From SHWC01 sp050173345 (GTDB taxonomy: Bacteria; Pseudomonadota; Alphaproteobacteria; UBA828): a stretch of DNA of 64,000 bases. The position numbers were made by a program, and so were the translations under genes. This document shows, piece by piece, positions 45,530-52,957 of this stretch. The stretch is taken from positions 1 to 64,000 of the forward strand of contig JBFXKW010000005.1 of the NCBI GenBank assembly GCA_050173345.1, in the 5' to 3' direction. The notes under the pieces were generated by a model that did no database searches, was not told the origin of the DNA, and worked only from the letters and a program-made list of their open reading frames with translations. The stretch's first letter is position 1, and each line of letters opens with the position of its first letter.

Positions 45530-45664
45530 CATCCACCTCCCATCATGCATGGAGCGCCACGCCCGCCATTATAGCGCGCCACCGCGCCCGCACGGTGACA
45601 TCCTCGCGATCGTTGCCGCGCCGAGCCCAACAATCACGAAGTCTTGAATGGAAGGCGGGAAGGT

Positions 45665-47128
45665 TCAGCCGTTCAACGGATAGTTGGGCGGCTCGCGGGT
45701 GATCGCCACGTCGTGGACGTGGCCCTCGCGCTCGCCGGCCGCCGAGACGCGCAGGAACTTGCAGTTCTTGTGCATCTCCGGGATGGTCGCGCAGCCGGTA
45801 TAGCCCATGGCGGCCTTGAGCCCGCCGACGAGCTGGTGCACCACGGTGCCGAGCGGCCCCTTGAACGGCACGCGGCCCTCGATGCCCTCGGGCACCAGCT
45901 TGAGCTGGTCCTTGATCTCCTGCTGGAAGTAGCGGTCGGCCGAGCCGCGCGCCATGGCGCCGATCGAGCCCATGCCGCGATACGCCTTGTACGAGCGGCC
46001 CTGATAGAGGAACACCTCGCCCGGGCTCTCCTCGGTGCCGGCGAACAGCGAGCCGATCATGGCGCATGAGGCACCGGCCGCGACCGCCTTGGCGAGATCG
46101 CCCGAGAAGCGGATGCCGCCATCGGAGACAAGGGCGATGCCGGCCGCCTCGGCGACGCTGCGCGCGTCCGAGAGCGCGGTGAGCTGCGGCACGCCGACGC
46201 CCGCGACCACCCGCGTCGTGCAGATCGAGCCCGGCCCGATGCCGACCTTGACCACGTCCGCCCCGGCGTCGATCAGCGCCCTGGTGCCGTCGGCGGTCGC
46301 CACGTTGCCGGCCATCACGACCGCGCGGTTGCTCAGCTTCTTGATGCGCTCGACCGCCTGCAGCACGCCGGCCGAATGGCCGTGCGCGGTGTCGACCACG
46401 ATGAGGTCGCACTCGGCGTCGATCAGCGCCTCGGCGCGGCGCACGCCCTCGTCGCCGACGCCGGTCGCGGCGCCGGCGCGCAGGCGCCCCTTCTCGTCCT
46501 TGGTGGCGTTCGGGTGGGCTTGCGCCTTCTCGATGTCCTTCACGGTGATCAGGCCGATGCAGCGATAGGCCTCGTCCACCACCAGGAGCTTCTCGATGCG
46601 GTGCTTGTGGAGCAGGCGCTTGGCGTCCTCGCGGCTGATCGATTCGCGCACCGTGACCAGATTGTCCTTGGTCATCACCGCGCTGACCGGCTGGCGCAGG
46701 TCGGTCAGGAACCGAACGTCGCGGTTGGTCAGGATGCCGACCAGCTTGCCGGTGCCCCGCTCGACCACCGGGATGCCGGAGATGCCGTGGTGCTCCTTGA
46801 GCGCCAGCGCCTCGGCGACCGGCGCCTCGGGGGCGACGGTGAGGGGATTGACCACCATGCCCGATTCGAACTTCTTGACCCGGCGTACCTCTTCCGCCTG
46901 CTGGGCGATCTCGAGGTTCTTGTGGATGACGCCGAGCCCGCCGAGCTGCGCCATGGCGATGGCGAGCGGCGCCTCGGTCACGGTGTCCATCGCCGCCGAG
47001 AGGATCGGGATGCCGAGCTCGATCGTGGCGCTGAGGCGCGTGCGCGTGTCGGCCTGGGTCGGGATGATGCTCGATGCCGCGGGCTCGAGCAGGACGTCGT
47101 CGAAGGTCAGGGCCTCGCGGAGCTGCAT
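45665..47128 (-). CDS. guaB: Inosine-5'-monophosphate dehydrogenase
   Basis: 487 aa from MQLREALTFDDVLLEP. Oxidises IMP to XMP, the committed step of guanine nucleotide synthesis. Catalytic Cys loop GPGSICTTRVVAGVG, IMP site VKVGIGPG and DGGIRFSGD, and the mobile flap around YRGMGSIGAM. Two CBS domains (about residues 90-210) lie inside the barrel. An upstream extension of the frame is not needed and would enter the promoter. Confidence 0.96.
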   Translation of the reverse strand: MQLREALTFDDVLLEPAASSIIPTQADTRTRLSATIELGIPILSAAMDTVTEAPLAIAMAQLGGLGVIHKNLEIAQQAEEVRRVKKFESGMVVNPLTVAPEAPVAEALALKEHHGISGIPVVERGTGKLVGILTNRDVRFLTDLRQPVSAVMTKDNLVTVRESISREDAKRLLHKHRIEKLLVVDEAYRCIGLITVKDIEKAQAHPNATKDEKGRLRAGAATGVGDEGVRRAEALIDAECDLIVVDTAHGHSAGVLQAVERIKKLSNRAVVMAGNVATADGTRALIDAGADVVKVGIGPGSICTTRVVAGVGVPQLTALSDARSVAEAAGIALVSDGGIRFSGDLAKAVAAGASCAMIGSLFAGTEESPGEVFLYQGRSYKAYRGMGSIGAMARGSADRYFQQEIKDQLKLVPEGIEGRVPFKGPLGTVVHQLVGGLKAAMGYTGCATIPEMHKNCKFLRVSAAGEREGHVHDVAITREPPNYPLNG

Positions 47129-47197
47129 GCCGCCCTCGTGCCGGTCAGGGCGCGCACTATACACGAAACGCCCTGCCCGCCAAGGCCGGCGCGGCGC

Positions 47198-47947
47198 TCA
47201 GGCCGTGTCCGGCGCGGTTTCGCCGGCGCCGCGGTAGCCGAGCGCGACGACGTAGCTCTCGGCCGAATCGGCGCGGCTCGACGGCGGCTTGGCGTGCTTC
47301 ACGGTGCGGAAGCCGCGCTTCAGCCGGTCGAGCAGCGCCTTTTCGGTGCCGCCTTTGAGCACCTTGGCAACAAAGCCGCCGCCCGGCGCGAGCAGCGCCT
47401 CGGCGATGTCGAGCGCCGCCTCGCAGAGCGCCATGACGCGCAGATGATCGGTCGCGGCGTGGCCGCTCGAGGGCGCCGCCATGTCGCTCATCACGAGGTC
47501 CGCCCGGTCCGCGCCGAGGGCGTCGCGCACCGCATCGAGCGTCGCGGGATCGAGCGCGTCGGCCTGGAGCACGCACACGCCCTCGATCAGCTCGATCGGG
47601 CTGAGGTCGATCGCGACCACCGCGCCGCCGCCGGGCTTGCCGGCGCGCACCAGGCTCGCCGCGACCTGCGACCAGCCGCCCGGCGCCGCGCCGAGATCGA
47701 CCACCCGAAGCCCCGGGCGCAGCAGGCCGAAGCGCTCGTTCAGCTCGATCAGCTTGTAGGCGGCGCGCGAGCGGTAGCCCGCCTCGCGCGCGGCCTGGAC
47801 ATAGGGGTCGTTGAGCTGGCGCTCGAGCCAGCGCCTGGACGAGGCGGTCTTCGCCTTGACCACGCGCACCGCCTTGCGCCGGCGCTCGACCTTGCCCGCC
47901 CGGGCGGCGTCTGGGCCCCGGCCCGCGGGCCGGCGCGGGCCCGCCAT
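47198..47947 (-). CDS. rlmE: 23S rRNA uridine-2'-O-methyltransferase (RlmE/RrmJ/FtsJ)
   Basis: 249 aa from ATG 47947. Methylates U2552 of 23S rRNA. Catalytic K-D-K-E tetrad visible: Lys in RSRAAYKLIELN, Asp in LVMSDMAAPSSGH, Lys in FVAKVLKGG, Glu in RADSAESYVVALG; SAM site VVDLGAAPGGWSQV. N-terminal 35 residues are basic. Start overlaps the ppx stop by one base. Confidence 0.95.
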   Translation of the reverse strand: MAGPRRPAGRGPDAARAGKVERRRKAVRVVKAKTASSRRWLERQLNDPYVQAAREAGYRSRAAYKLIELNERFGLLRPGLRVVDLGAAPGGWSQVAASLVRAGKPGGGAVVAIDLSPIELIEGVCVLQADALDPATLDAVRDALGADRADLVMSDMAAPSSGHAATDHLRVMALCEAALDIAEALLAPGGGFVAKVLKGGTEKALLDRLKRGFRTVKHAKPPSSRADSAESYVVALGYRGAGETAPDTA

Positions 47948-48999
47948 CAGGTGAGCGCGTTGTCGGCGCGCATCATGCCGAGCAGGATGCCCTCGCGCAG
48001 CCCGCGATCCGCCACGGTCAGCCCGCCGACCGGGCAGGCGCGCATGATGGCGTCGAGGATGGCGCAGCCGGCGATCACCACGTCGCCGCGGCCCGGCCCG
48101 ATGCAGGGATGGGCGGAGCGCGCCGCGAAGTCCTTGACCACGAGGTCGTCGACCACGTTGCGCACCGCGTCGAAGGCGAGCGCGATGCCGTCCACCTTGG
48201 AGCGGTCGTAGCGCGGCAGCTTCAGGTGCACGCCGGCGATGGTGGTCACCGTGCCCGAGGTGCCGAGCAGCTGCACGACGGTCTGGCCGGCGGTTTCGGT
48301 GAGCCGGTGCTGGCTGACGAACGGCGCGAGCTCGGCCGCGATGAGGTCGACCATCGTGCCGTAGCGCTCGGCGCCGATGAGGTCGCGTCCGTAGCGCTCG
48401 GCAAGGGTGACCACGCCATAGCTGATCGAGGTCCAGCCCTTGACCTCGGGCGGCGCGCCGGATGCGAGCTTGACCCAGATCAGCTCGGTCGAGCCGCCGC
48501 CGATGTCGAAGAGCAGCGCCTGCTCGGCGTTGTGCGAGAGCAGCGGCACGCACGAGTCGAGCGCCAGCATGGCCTCCTCGGCGGTCGAGATGATCTCGAT
48601 CTCGAGCCCGGTCTCGCGCGCGGCGCGGGCCAGGAAGGCCTCGCAATTGGCGGCACGCCGGCACGCCTCGGTCGCAACCGCGCGCGAGCGGGTCACGCCG
48701 CGCCGGCGCATCTTGTTGGCGCACACCTTGAGCGCCGCGATGGTGCGCTCGATCGCCGCCTCGGAAAGATAGCCGTGCTCGCCGATGCCTTCGCCGAGCC
48801 TGACGATGCGCGAGAACGCATCGACCACGCTGAAGCCGTGCCCCTCGGGGCGGGCCACCAGCAGCCGGCAATTGTTGGTGCCGAGGTCGAGCGCCGCATA
48901 GATGTTGGCGCGGCGGCGGAGCGCCTGCGCTTGCCTGAGGCTGGTCGCTTGGGGGACGGAGTGCATCGAGGTGACCGGGCGCAGGCGATTGATCCGCAC
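47947..48999 (-). CDS. ppx: Exopolyphosphatase / pppGpp phosphohydrolase family protein
   Basis: 350 aa. ASKHA fold: AALDLGTNNCRLLVA (P-loop 1), AEEAMLALDSC, LLFDIGGGSTELIWV (P-loop 2) and LLGTSGTVTTIAGV. Shorter than E. coli Ppx (513), lacking the C-terminal HD domain, as in other alphaproteobacterial enzymes. The first ~11 residues are optional, since MHSVPQATSL at 48966 could also start. Confidence 0.9.
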   Translation of the reverse strand: MRINRLRPVTSMHSVPQATSLRQAQALRRRANIYAALDLGTNNCRLLVARPEGHGFSVVDAFSRIVRLGEGIGEHGYLSEAAIERTIAALKVCANKMRRRGVTRSRAVATEACRRAANCEAFLARAARETGLEIEIISTAEEAMLALDSCVPLLSHNAEQALLFDIGGGSTELIWVKLASGAPPEVKGWTSISYGVVTLAERYGRDLIGAERYGTMVDLIAAELAPFVSQHRLTETAGQTVVQLLGTSGTVTTIAGVHLKLPRYDRSKVDGIALAFDAVRNVVDDLVVKDFAARSAHPCIGPGRGDVVIAGCAILDAIMRACPVGGLTVADRGLREGILLGMMRADNALT

Positions 49000-49082
49000 G
49001 AAGCGGCTGATGATAATGGCAAAATCGTTTAGCCAGGGAGAAAATTAATTCGGTTGGGCTATGCATGGCGCCGCCGCTCCGG

Positions 49083-49111
49083 TTGACAAGCGGGAGCGGA
49101 TTTCATAGGTG
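49083..49111 (+). promoter_or_regulatory. Putative sigma70 promoter of tRNA-Gln
   Basis: TTGACA at 49083-49088 and TAGGTG at 49106-49111, separated by 17 bases, placing the transcription start about ten bases before the tRNA. The -35 is perfect, the -10 weak. Confidence 0.5.
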
Positions 49112-49128
49112 ACGGGCGTTCGGCCGGC

Positions 49129-49202
49129 TGGGGGATCGTCTAGCGGTAGGACTACGGACTCTGACTCCGTCAACCCTGGTTCGAATCCAGGTCCCCCAAC
49201 CA
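49129..49202 (+). tRNA. tRNA-Gln (anticodon CTG)
   Basis: Folds as a standard cloverleaf: acceptor TGGGGGA/TCCCCCA, D-arm GTC-TAGCGGTAG-GAC, anticodon CTG in loop CTCTGAC on an ACGGA/TCCGT stem, T-arm CCTGG-TTCGAAT-CCAGG, discriminator A and encoded CCA. Reads CAG. Confidence 0.95.
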
Positions 49203-49317
49203 TCCCGCCCCGGGCCGTTCCTTCCCCGTCAGCGCCCTCCCAGCCTTACGCGTTCGCGGCCGCACCGCGAATCGCCCAACCCTGCACGGCGGCTGGACTT
49301 GAAGTCGGGAGATTCCC

Positions 49318-49338
49318 TGGATATATTACTGGATATAT
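49318..49338 (+). promoter_or_regulatory. Direct repeats TGGATATAT before the antitoxin gene
   Basis: Two identical 9-bp copies of TGGATATAT start at 49318 and 49330 (12-bp period), and GATATAT...ATATATC also forms an inverted repeat. Located 12-33 bases before the antitoxin ATG; a likely promoter and autoregulatory operator. Confidence 0.5.
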
Positions 49339-49350
49339 CGGGGAGCCGGC

Positions 49351-49653
49351 ATGAATAGCACCGCGCAAAAACGAGCCTTGAAGAACTATCGCAAGCGCCT
49401 CGATGAGCGCGGCATGGCCCGCTTCGAGGTCCTCGGGCTCGATGCCGACCGCGAGCTGATCCGCTCGCTGGCGAGGCGGCTTGCCGAAAACGACAAGGAC
49501 GCGGCTCAGCTTCGTGCGGTCGTGAGCCGAACTGTCGCAGGCAAGGATCGGAAGAAGGGCGGCATCCTCGCGGCGCTGCGGCGCTCGCCCCTGGTCGGCG
49601 TGGAGCTCGAGGTCGCCCGTGTGGTCACACATGGCCGCAAGGTCGAGTTGTGA
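49351..49653 (+). CDS. Antitoxin partner of a VapC toxin (non-AbrB type)
   Basis: 100 aa from ATG 49351 with GGGGAG upstream. Basic N-terminus (KRALKNYRKRLDERGMARFE) then helices (DRELIRSLARRLAENDKD). The family is recognisable only by position and by its similarity to the unnamed VapC-associated antitoxins of alphaproteobacteria. It overlaps vapC (GTGA) and should bind and repress it. Confidence 0.75.
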   Translation: MNSTAQKRALKNYRKRLDERGMARFEVLGLDADRELIRSLARRLAENDKDAAQLRAVVSRTVAGKDRKKGGILAALRRSPLVGVELEVARVVTHGRKVEL

Positions 49654-50081
49654 CCCGCTACCTGCTCGACACTAACATCATCAGCAACGTCACCAAGCCG
49701 GTTCCTGCCGAGGCGCTCACCGCGTGGCTGGCCGAGCAGGCCGACGAGGATCTCTTTATCGCGTCGCTAACCGTCGCGGAGATCAGGCGAGGCGTGCTGG
49801 AACGGCCGGCCGGCAAGAAGCGCCGCGCGCTAGAACGCTGGTTCACCGGGCCCGAGGGGCCGCAGGTGCTGTTCGCCGGGCGCGTGCTCCCGTTCGACGA
49901 GAAGGCCGCCCTCGTCTGGGCGCGGCTGATGGCCGAGGGAACCGCGGCTGGACGGCCGCGGAGCGCGCTCGACATGATCATCGCGGCGATCGCCGAGGCG
50001 AACGACTGCATCGTGATCACCGACAACGAGAAGGACTTCGCCGGCCTGAGGATCGTCAACCCCTTGCGGGCCGGAGGCTGA
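49650..50081 (+). CDS. vapC: VapC-type PIN-domain toxin
   Basis: 143 aa from GTG 49650, overlapping the antitoxin stop by 4 bases. PIN acidic residues: Asp7 (YLLDTNIIS), Glu44 (TVAEIRRGV), Asp108 (SALDMIIAAIA) and Asp125 (VITDNEKDF). Predicted ribonuclease. Codon use resembles the surrounding genome, so this module is older than the AT-rich island. Confidence 0.9.
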   Translation: MTRYLLDTNIISNVTKPVPAEALTAWLAEQADEDLFIASLTVAEIRRGVLERPAGKKRRALERWFTGPEGPQVLFAGRVLPFDEKAALVWARLMAEGTAAGRPRSALDMIIAAIAEANDCIVITDNEKDFAGLRIVNPLRAGG

Positions 50082-50192
50082 GGCGCGACCGGCCTTTGGT
50101 AGCGCACGCGGCGGGAGTGACGGTAAGCTCGATCCTCGACCGGCTCGGGCTTGGGGCGGCCGCGGCCCGGCAAAGCGCAAGGGGGAAGATCC

Positions 50193-51794
50193 ATGGCCTG
50201 GGACTACATCGTCGTCGGGGCGGGCTCGGCCGGCTGCGTGCTGGCGCATCGGCTTTCGGCCGACCCGAAGAACAAGGTGCTGCTGATCGAAGGCGGCGGG
50301 CCCGACAACTCGCCGTTCGTCCGGGTGCCGGCCGGCGAGATCAAGGCGATCCTCAGCCCACGCTTCAACTGGATGTACATGAGCGAGCCCGACCCCTCGC
50401 TCAACGACCGGGTCGCCATGTGGCCGGGCGGCAAGGTGCTGGGCGGTTCGAGTTCGATCAACGGCATGATCTACCTGCGCGGCCAGCACGAGGACTATGA
50501 CGACTGGGCGCGCACGCTCGGCAACCAGACCGAGTGGAGCTATCGCGACGTGCTCCACTACTTCAAGAAGATGGAGACCAACCCGTTCGGCGCCGGCGAA
50601 TATCACGGCGACGGCGGGCCGCTCCGCGTCTCGAACGTGCCGACGCCGCACCCCTTGACCAAGGTGTTCATCGAGGCGGCGACGCAGGTCGGCATCCCCT
50701 ACAACCCGGACGTCAACGCCGAGCGCCAGGAAGGCGTCGGGCCGCACCAGGGCACGATCCGCTACGGCCGGCGCAACAGCACGGCGCAGGCCTATCTCAA
50801 GCCGGTGCGCGGGCGCGCCAACCTCGAGGTCGTCACCGATGCGAAGGTCGACCGCGTGCTGTTCGAGCAGGGCCGCGCGGTCGGCGTGCGCTACAAGCGG
50901 AACGGCGAGGTGAAGGAGGAGCGCGCAGACGGCGAGATCATCCTCTCGGCCGGCGCGATCGCCTCGCCCGCGATCCTGCTGCGCTCGGGCGTCGGCCCGG
51001 AGGCGCACCTGCGCGAACTCGGCATCGAGGTGACGCGCCATTCGCCGGGCGTCGGGCAGAACCTGCAGGAGCACCCTTGCGTCTGGGTCTCGTCCTACGT
51101 CACCGAGAGCACCTACAACATGCAGCTCACGCCGTACCACTTCGTGAAGCACGGCTTGAATTGGCTGCTGATGGGCCGCGGGCCCGCCGCGAGCCCGATC
51201 TCGCAGGCGATCGCCTTCCTGCGCACCCGGCCGAAAGAGGAGACCCGGCCCGACATCCAGCTTCACTTCACGCCGACCGGCTATGACTTCGGGCCGGACG
51301 GGCTCGCGCTGATGAAGCGTTCGGCGGTCACCGTGCCGGTCAATGTGTGCCGGCCGAAGAGCCGGAGCGAGCTTCTGCTCCGTTCCAAGAGCCCGGACGA
51401 GCCGCCGCGCATCCGCTCCAACCTGCTCGGCGAGGAGGACGACATGCGGCGCATGGTCGACGGCTGCCGCATCGCCCGCTCGATCTTCGAGGCGCCGGCC
51501 TTCAAGCGCTACTATGAAGGCCCCTGCCTGCCCTCGCCCGAGGTCAGGACCGACGACGACCTGGTCGCCTACATGAAGCAATACACGCTGCCGACCTACC
51601 ACCCGGTCGGCACCTGCAAGATGGGCATCGACGACATGGCGGTGGTCGATCCGCGCCTGCGCGTGATCGGCGTCGACAACTTGCGCGTCGCCGACGCCTC
51701 GATCATGCCGATCATCGTCAGCGCGAACACCAACGCGCCTACCATCATGATCGGCGAGAAGGGTTCGGACATGATCCTCAAGGACCGGCGCTGA
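50193..51794 (+). CDS. GMC-family FAD-dependent oxidoreductase (choline dehydrogenase-like)
   Basis: 533 aa from ATG 50193 behind GGGGGA. FAD site DYIVVGAGSAGCVLAHRLS, GMC signature GGSSSINGMIYLRG, and C-terminal active site YHPVGTCKMG with a second conserved segment in NTNAPTIMIGEKG. Oxidises alcohols such as choline, glucose or aryl alcohols; no marker for one substrate. No adjacent partner gene on the same strand. Confidence 0.9.
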   Translation: MAWDYIVVGAGSAGCVLAHRLSADPKNKVLLIEGGGPDNSPFVRVPAGEIKAILSPRFNWMYMSEPDPSLNDRVAMWPGGKVLGGSSSINGMIYLRGQHEDYDDWARTLGNQTEWSYRDVLHYFKKMETNPFGAGEYHGDGGPLRVSNVPTPHPLTKVFIEAATQVGIPYNPDVNAERQEGVGPHQGTIRYGRRNSTAQAYLKPVRGRANLEVVTDAKVDRVLFEQGRAVGVRYKRNGEVKEERADGEIILSAGAIASPAILLRSGVGPEAHLRELGIEVTRHSPGVGQNLQEHPCVWVSSYVTESTYNMQLTPYHFVKHGLNWLLMGRGPAASPISQAIAFLRTRPKEETRPDIQLHFTPTGYDFGPDGLALMKRSAVTVPVNVCRPKSRSELLLRSKSPDEPPRIRSNLLGEEDDMRRMVDGCRIARSIFEAPAFKRYYEGPCLPSPEVRTDDDLVAYMKQYTLPTYHPVGTCKMGIDDMAVVDPRLRVIGVDNLRVADASIMPIIVSANTNAPTIMIGEKGSDMILKDRR

Positions 51795-51827
51795 ACGGTT
51801 CTGTTTTTGCGTTCCGGGATTATCATT

Positions 51828-51955
51828 CCGTCATTCTCGCGAAAGCGAGAATCCATTGCGCCACGAGCCGGACCGCTGAACGATGGATTCCGACTCGCAA
51901 GGCTCGCACCCGAGAACCAGAGGTTCTCGGGCTCGCCTAGCGGCCGGAATGACGA
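51828..51955. repeat. Long palindromic repeat, CGTCATTCTCGC family
   Basis: Ends read CCGTCATTCTCGC and GGCCGGAATGACG. Inside are the short hairpin TCTCGCGAAAGCGAGA and the palindrome CGAGAACCAGAGGTTCTCGG. It is related to the CGTCATTGCC repeats by its outer motif but has a different interior. Lies between convergent genes. Confidence 0.72.
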
Positions 51956-51997
51956 TCAGGACCGGCGCGTCTCCGCTGCCCCTTCGTATCGTTCCAC

Positions 51998-52957
51998 TCA
52001 CCGCGTCAGTGGCTCGTCGGTGTAGTCGACGCGCATGGCGGGCCGGCCGATCAGGGAGACGATGACGCCGTCGTCGAGCTCGACGAGCGGCTCGAGGATC
52101 GAGCGGCCGACGCTGCACCCGGCGCGCCGCACCTCGCTGCCGCGATGGATCGGCGCGCAGATGTGCCGGCCCTTCAGCACGAGCGCGTCGGTGGTGACGA
52201 GGCGCACCGCCCTGCCCGCGGCATCCGTCTCGATCAGCGCCTCGAGGCCGAGCTCCATCGTCATGCCGGCCTCGATCAGCACGCTGCCGGCGACGCGCGG
52301 CTCGCCGACCATGACGTCGAGCGCGACCTCGGCCGCGAGCGCGGCGAGCGAGGGGAACGGGCGGATCGAGTTCTGCAGCGCCTCGGCCACCGCGCCGTGC
52401 GCCCTGCTCTCGCGCCGGGCATGGCCGAGATCGTAGCGGCGCTCGACGCGCACCGAGTTGAAGGCCGCGACGCCGCCGCGCAAATCGACCGCGAGCAGGC
52501 CGGCATCGGCCTCGGGGTTCGCCTCCATCACGGTCCGCACCGCGACGTCGGCCGGCATGCCCTTGATCAGGTTTTCGAGCGCGGCGAGGTTGAGCGGCCG
52601 GCCGTCGCGGCCCGCCGATTGCGGCAGGCGGTGGCCGGTGACGAGGCCGGCCCTGGCGTCCGCCGGCACGAACTGGGCGAGCGGCTCGGGCCGGTCCGGC
52701 CCGCTCGCGATCACGCCCGCGACCACGGCGTTGGCAACCGCATCCGGCGGCTCGACGCCGGTGGTCTCGCCCGCCGTGAACAGGGTGGAGGCGCCGCCGC
52801 GCTGGGTCTCGTGGCGCATCAGCTCGCCGCGCGCCGAGATCGCGGCGAAGGCCGCGAAGCCGCCGATCGAGCCGGTGCCGACGCGCTCGGCCGCCTGCAA
52901 TGCACGGAACACGGCGAGCCCGGCCCGCGGGCCGGACGCGCCGAGCGCGATGGTCAC
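51998..52957 (-). CDS. Conserved protein of unknown function co-transcribed with the ABC transporter
   Basis: 319 aa. No family named with confidence. N-terminus MTIALGASGPRAGLAVFRAL and the GSIGGFAAFAAIS motif suggest an Ntn-hydrolase-like or DUF-type alpha/beta fold, and LITTDALVLKGRHICAPIH-like and GRSILEPLVELDDG segments are visible. No signal peptide. Overlaps the ATPase gene by 4 bases (ATGA), so it is translationally coupled and may process the imported compound. Confidence 0.72.
   Translation of the reverse strand: MTIALGASGPRAGLAVFRALQAAERVGTGSIGGFAAFAAISARGELMRHETQRGGASTLFTAGETTGVEPPDAVANAVVAGVIASGPDRPEPLAQFVPADARAGLVTGHRLPQSAGRDGRPLNLAALENLIKGMPADVAVRTVMEANPEADAGLLAVDLRGGVAAFNSVRVERRYDLGHARRESRAHGAVAEALQNSIRPFPSLAALAAEVALDVMVGEPRVAGSVLIEAGMTMELGLEALIETDAAGRAVRLVTTDALVLKGRHICAPIHRGSEVRRAGCSVGRSILEPLVELDDGVIVSLIGRPAMRVDYTDEPLTR

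Noticed and set aside
49129..49350. tRNA-Gln as an attachment site with duplicated 3' end
   Set aside because: The 3' part of the tRNA was not found repeated downstream within the window.
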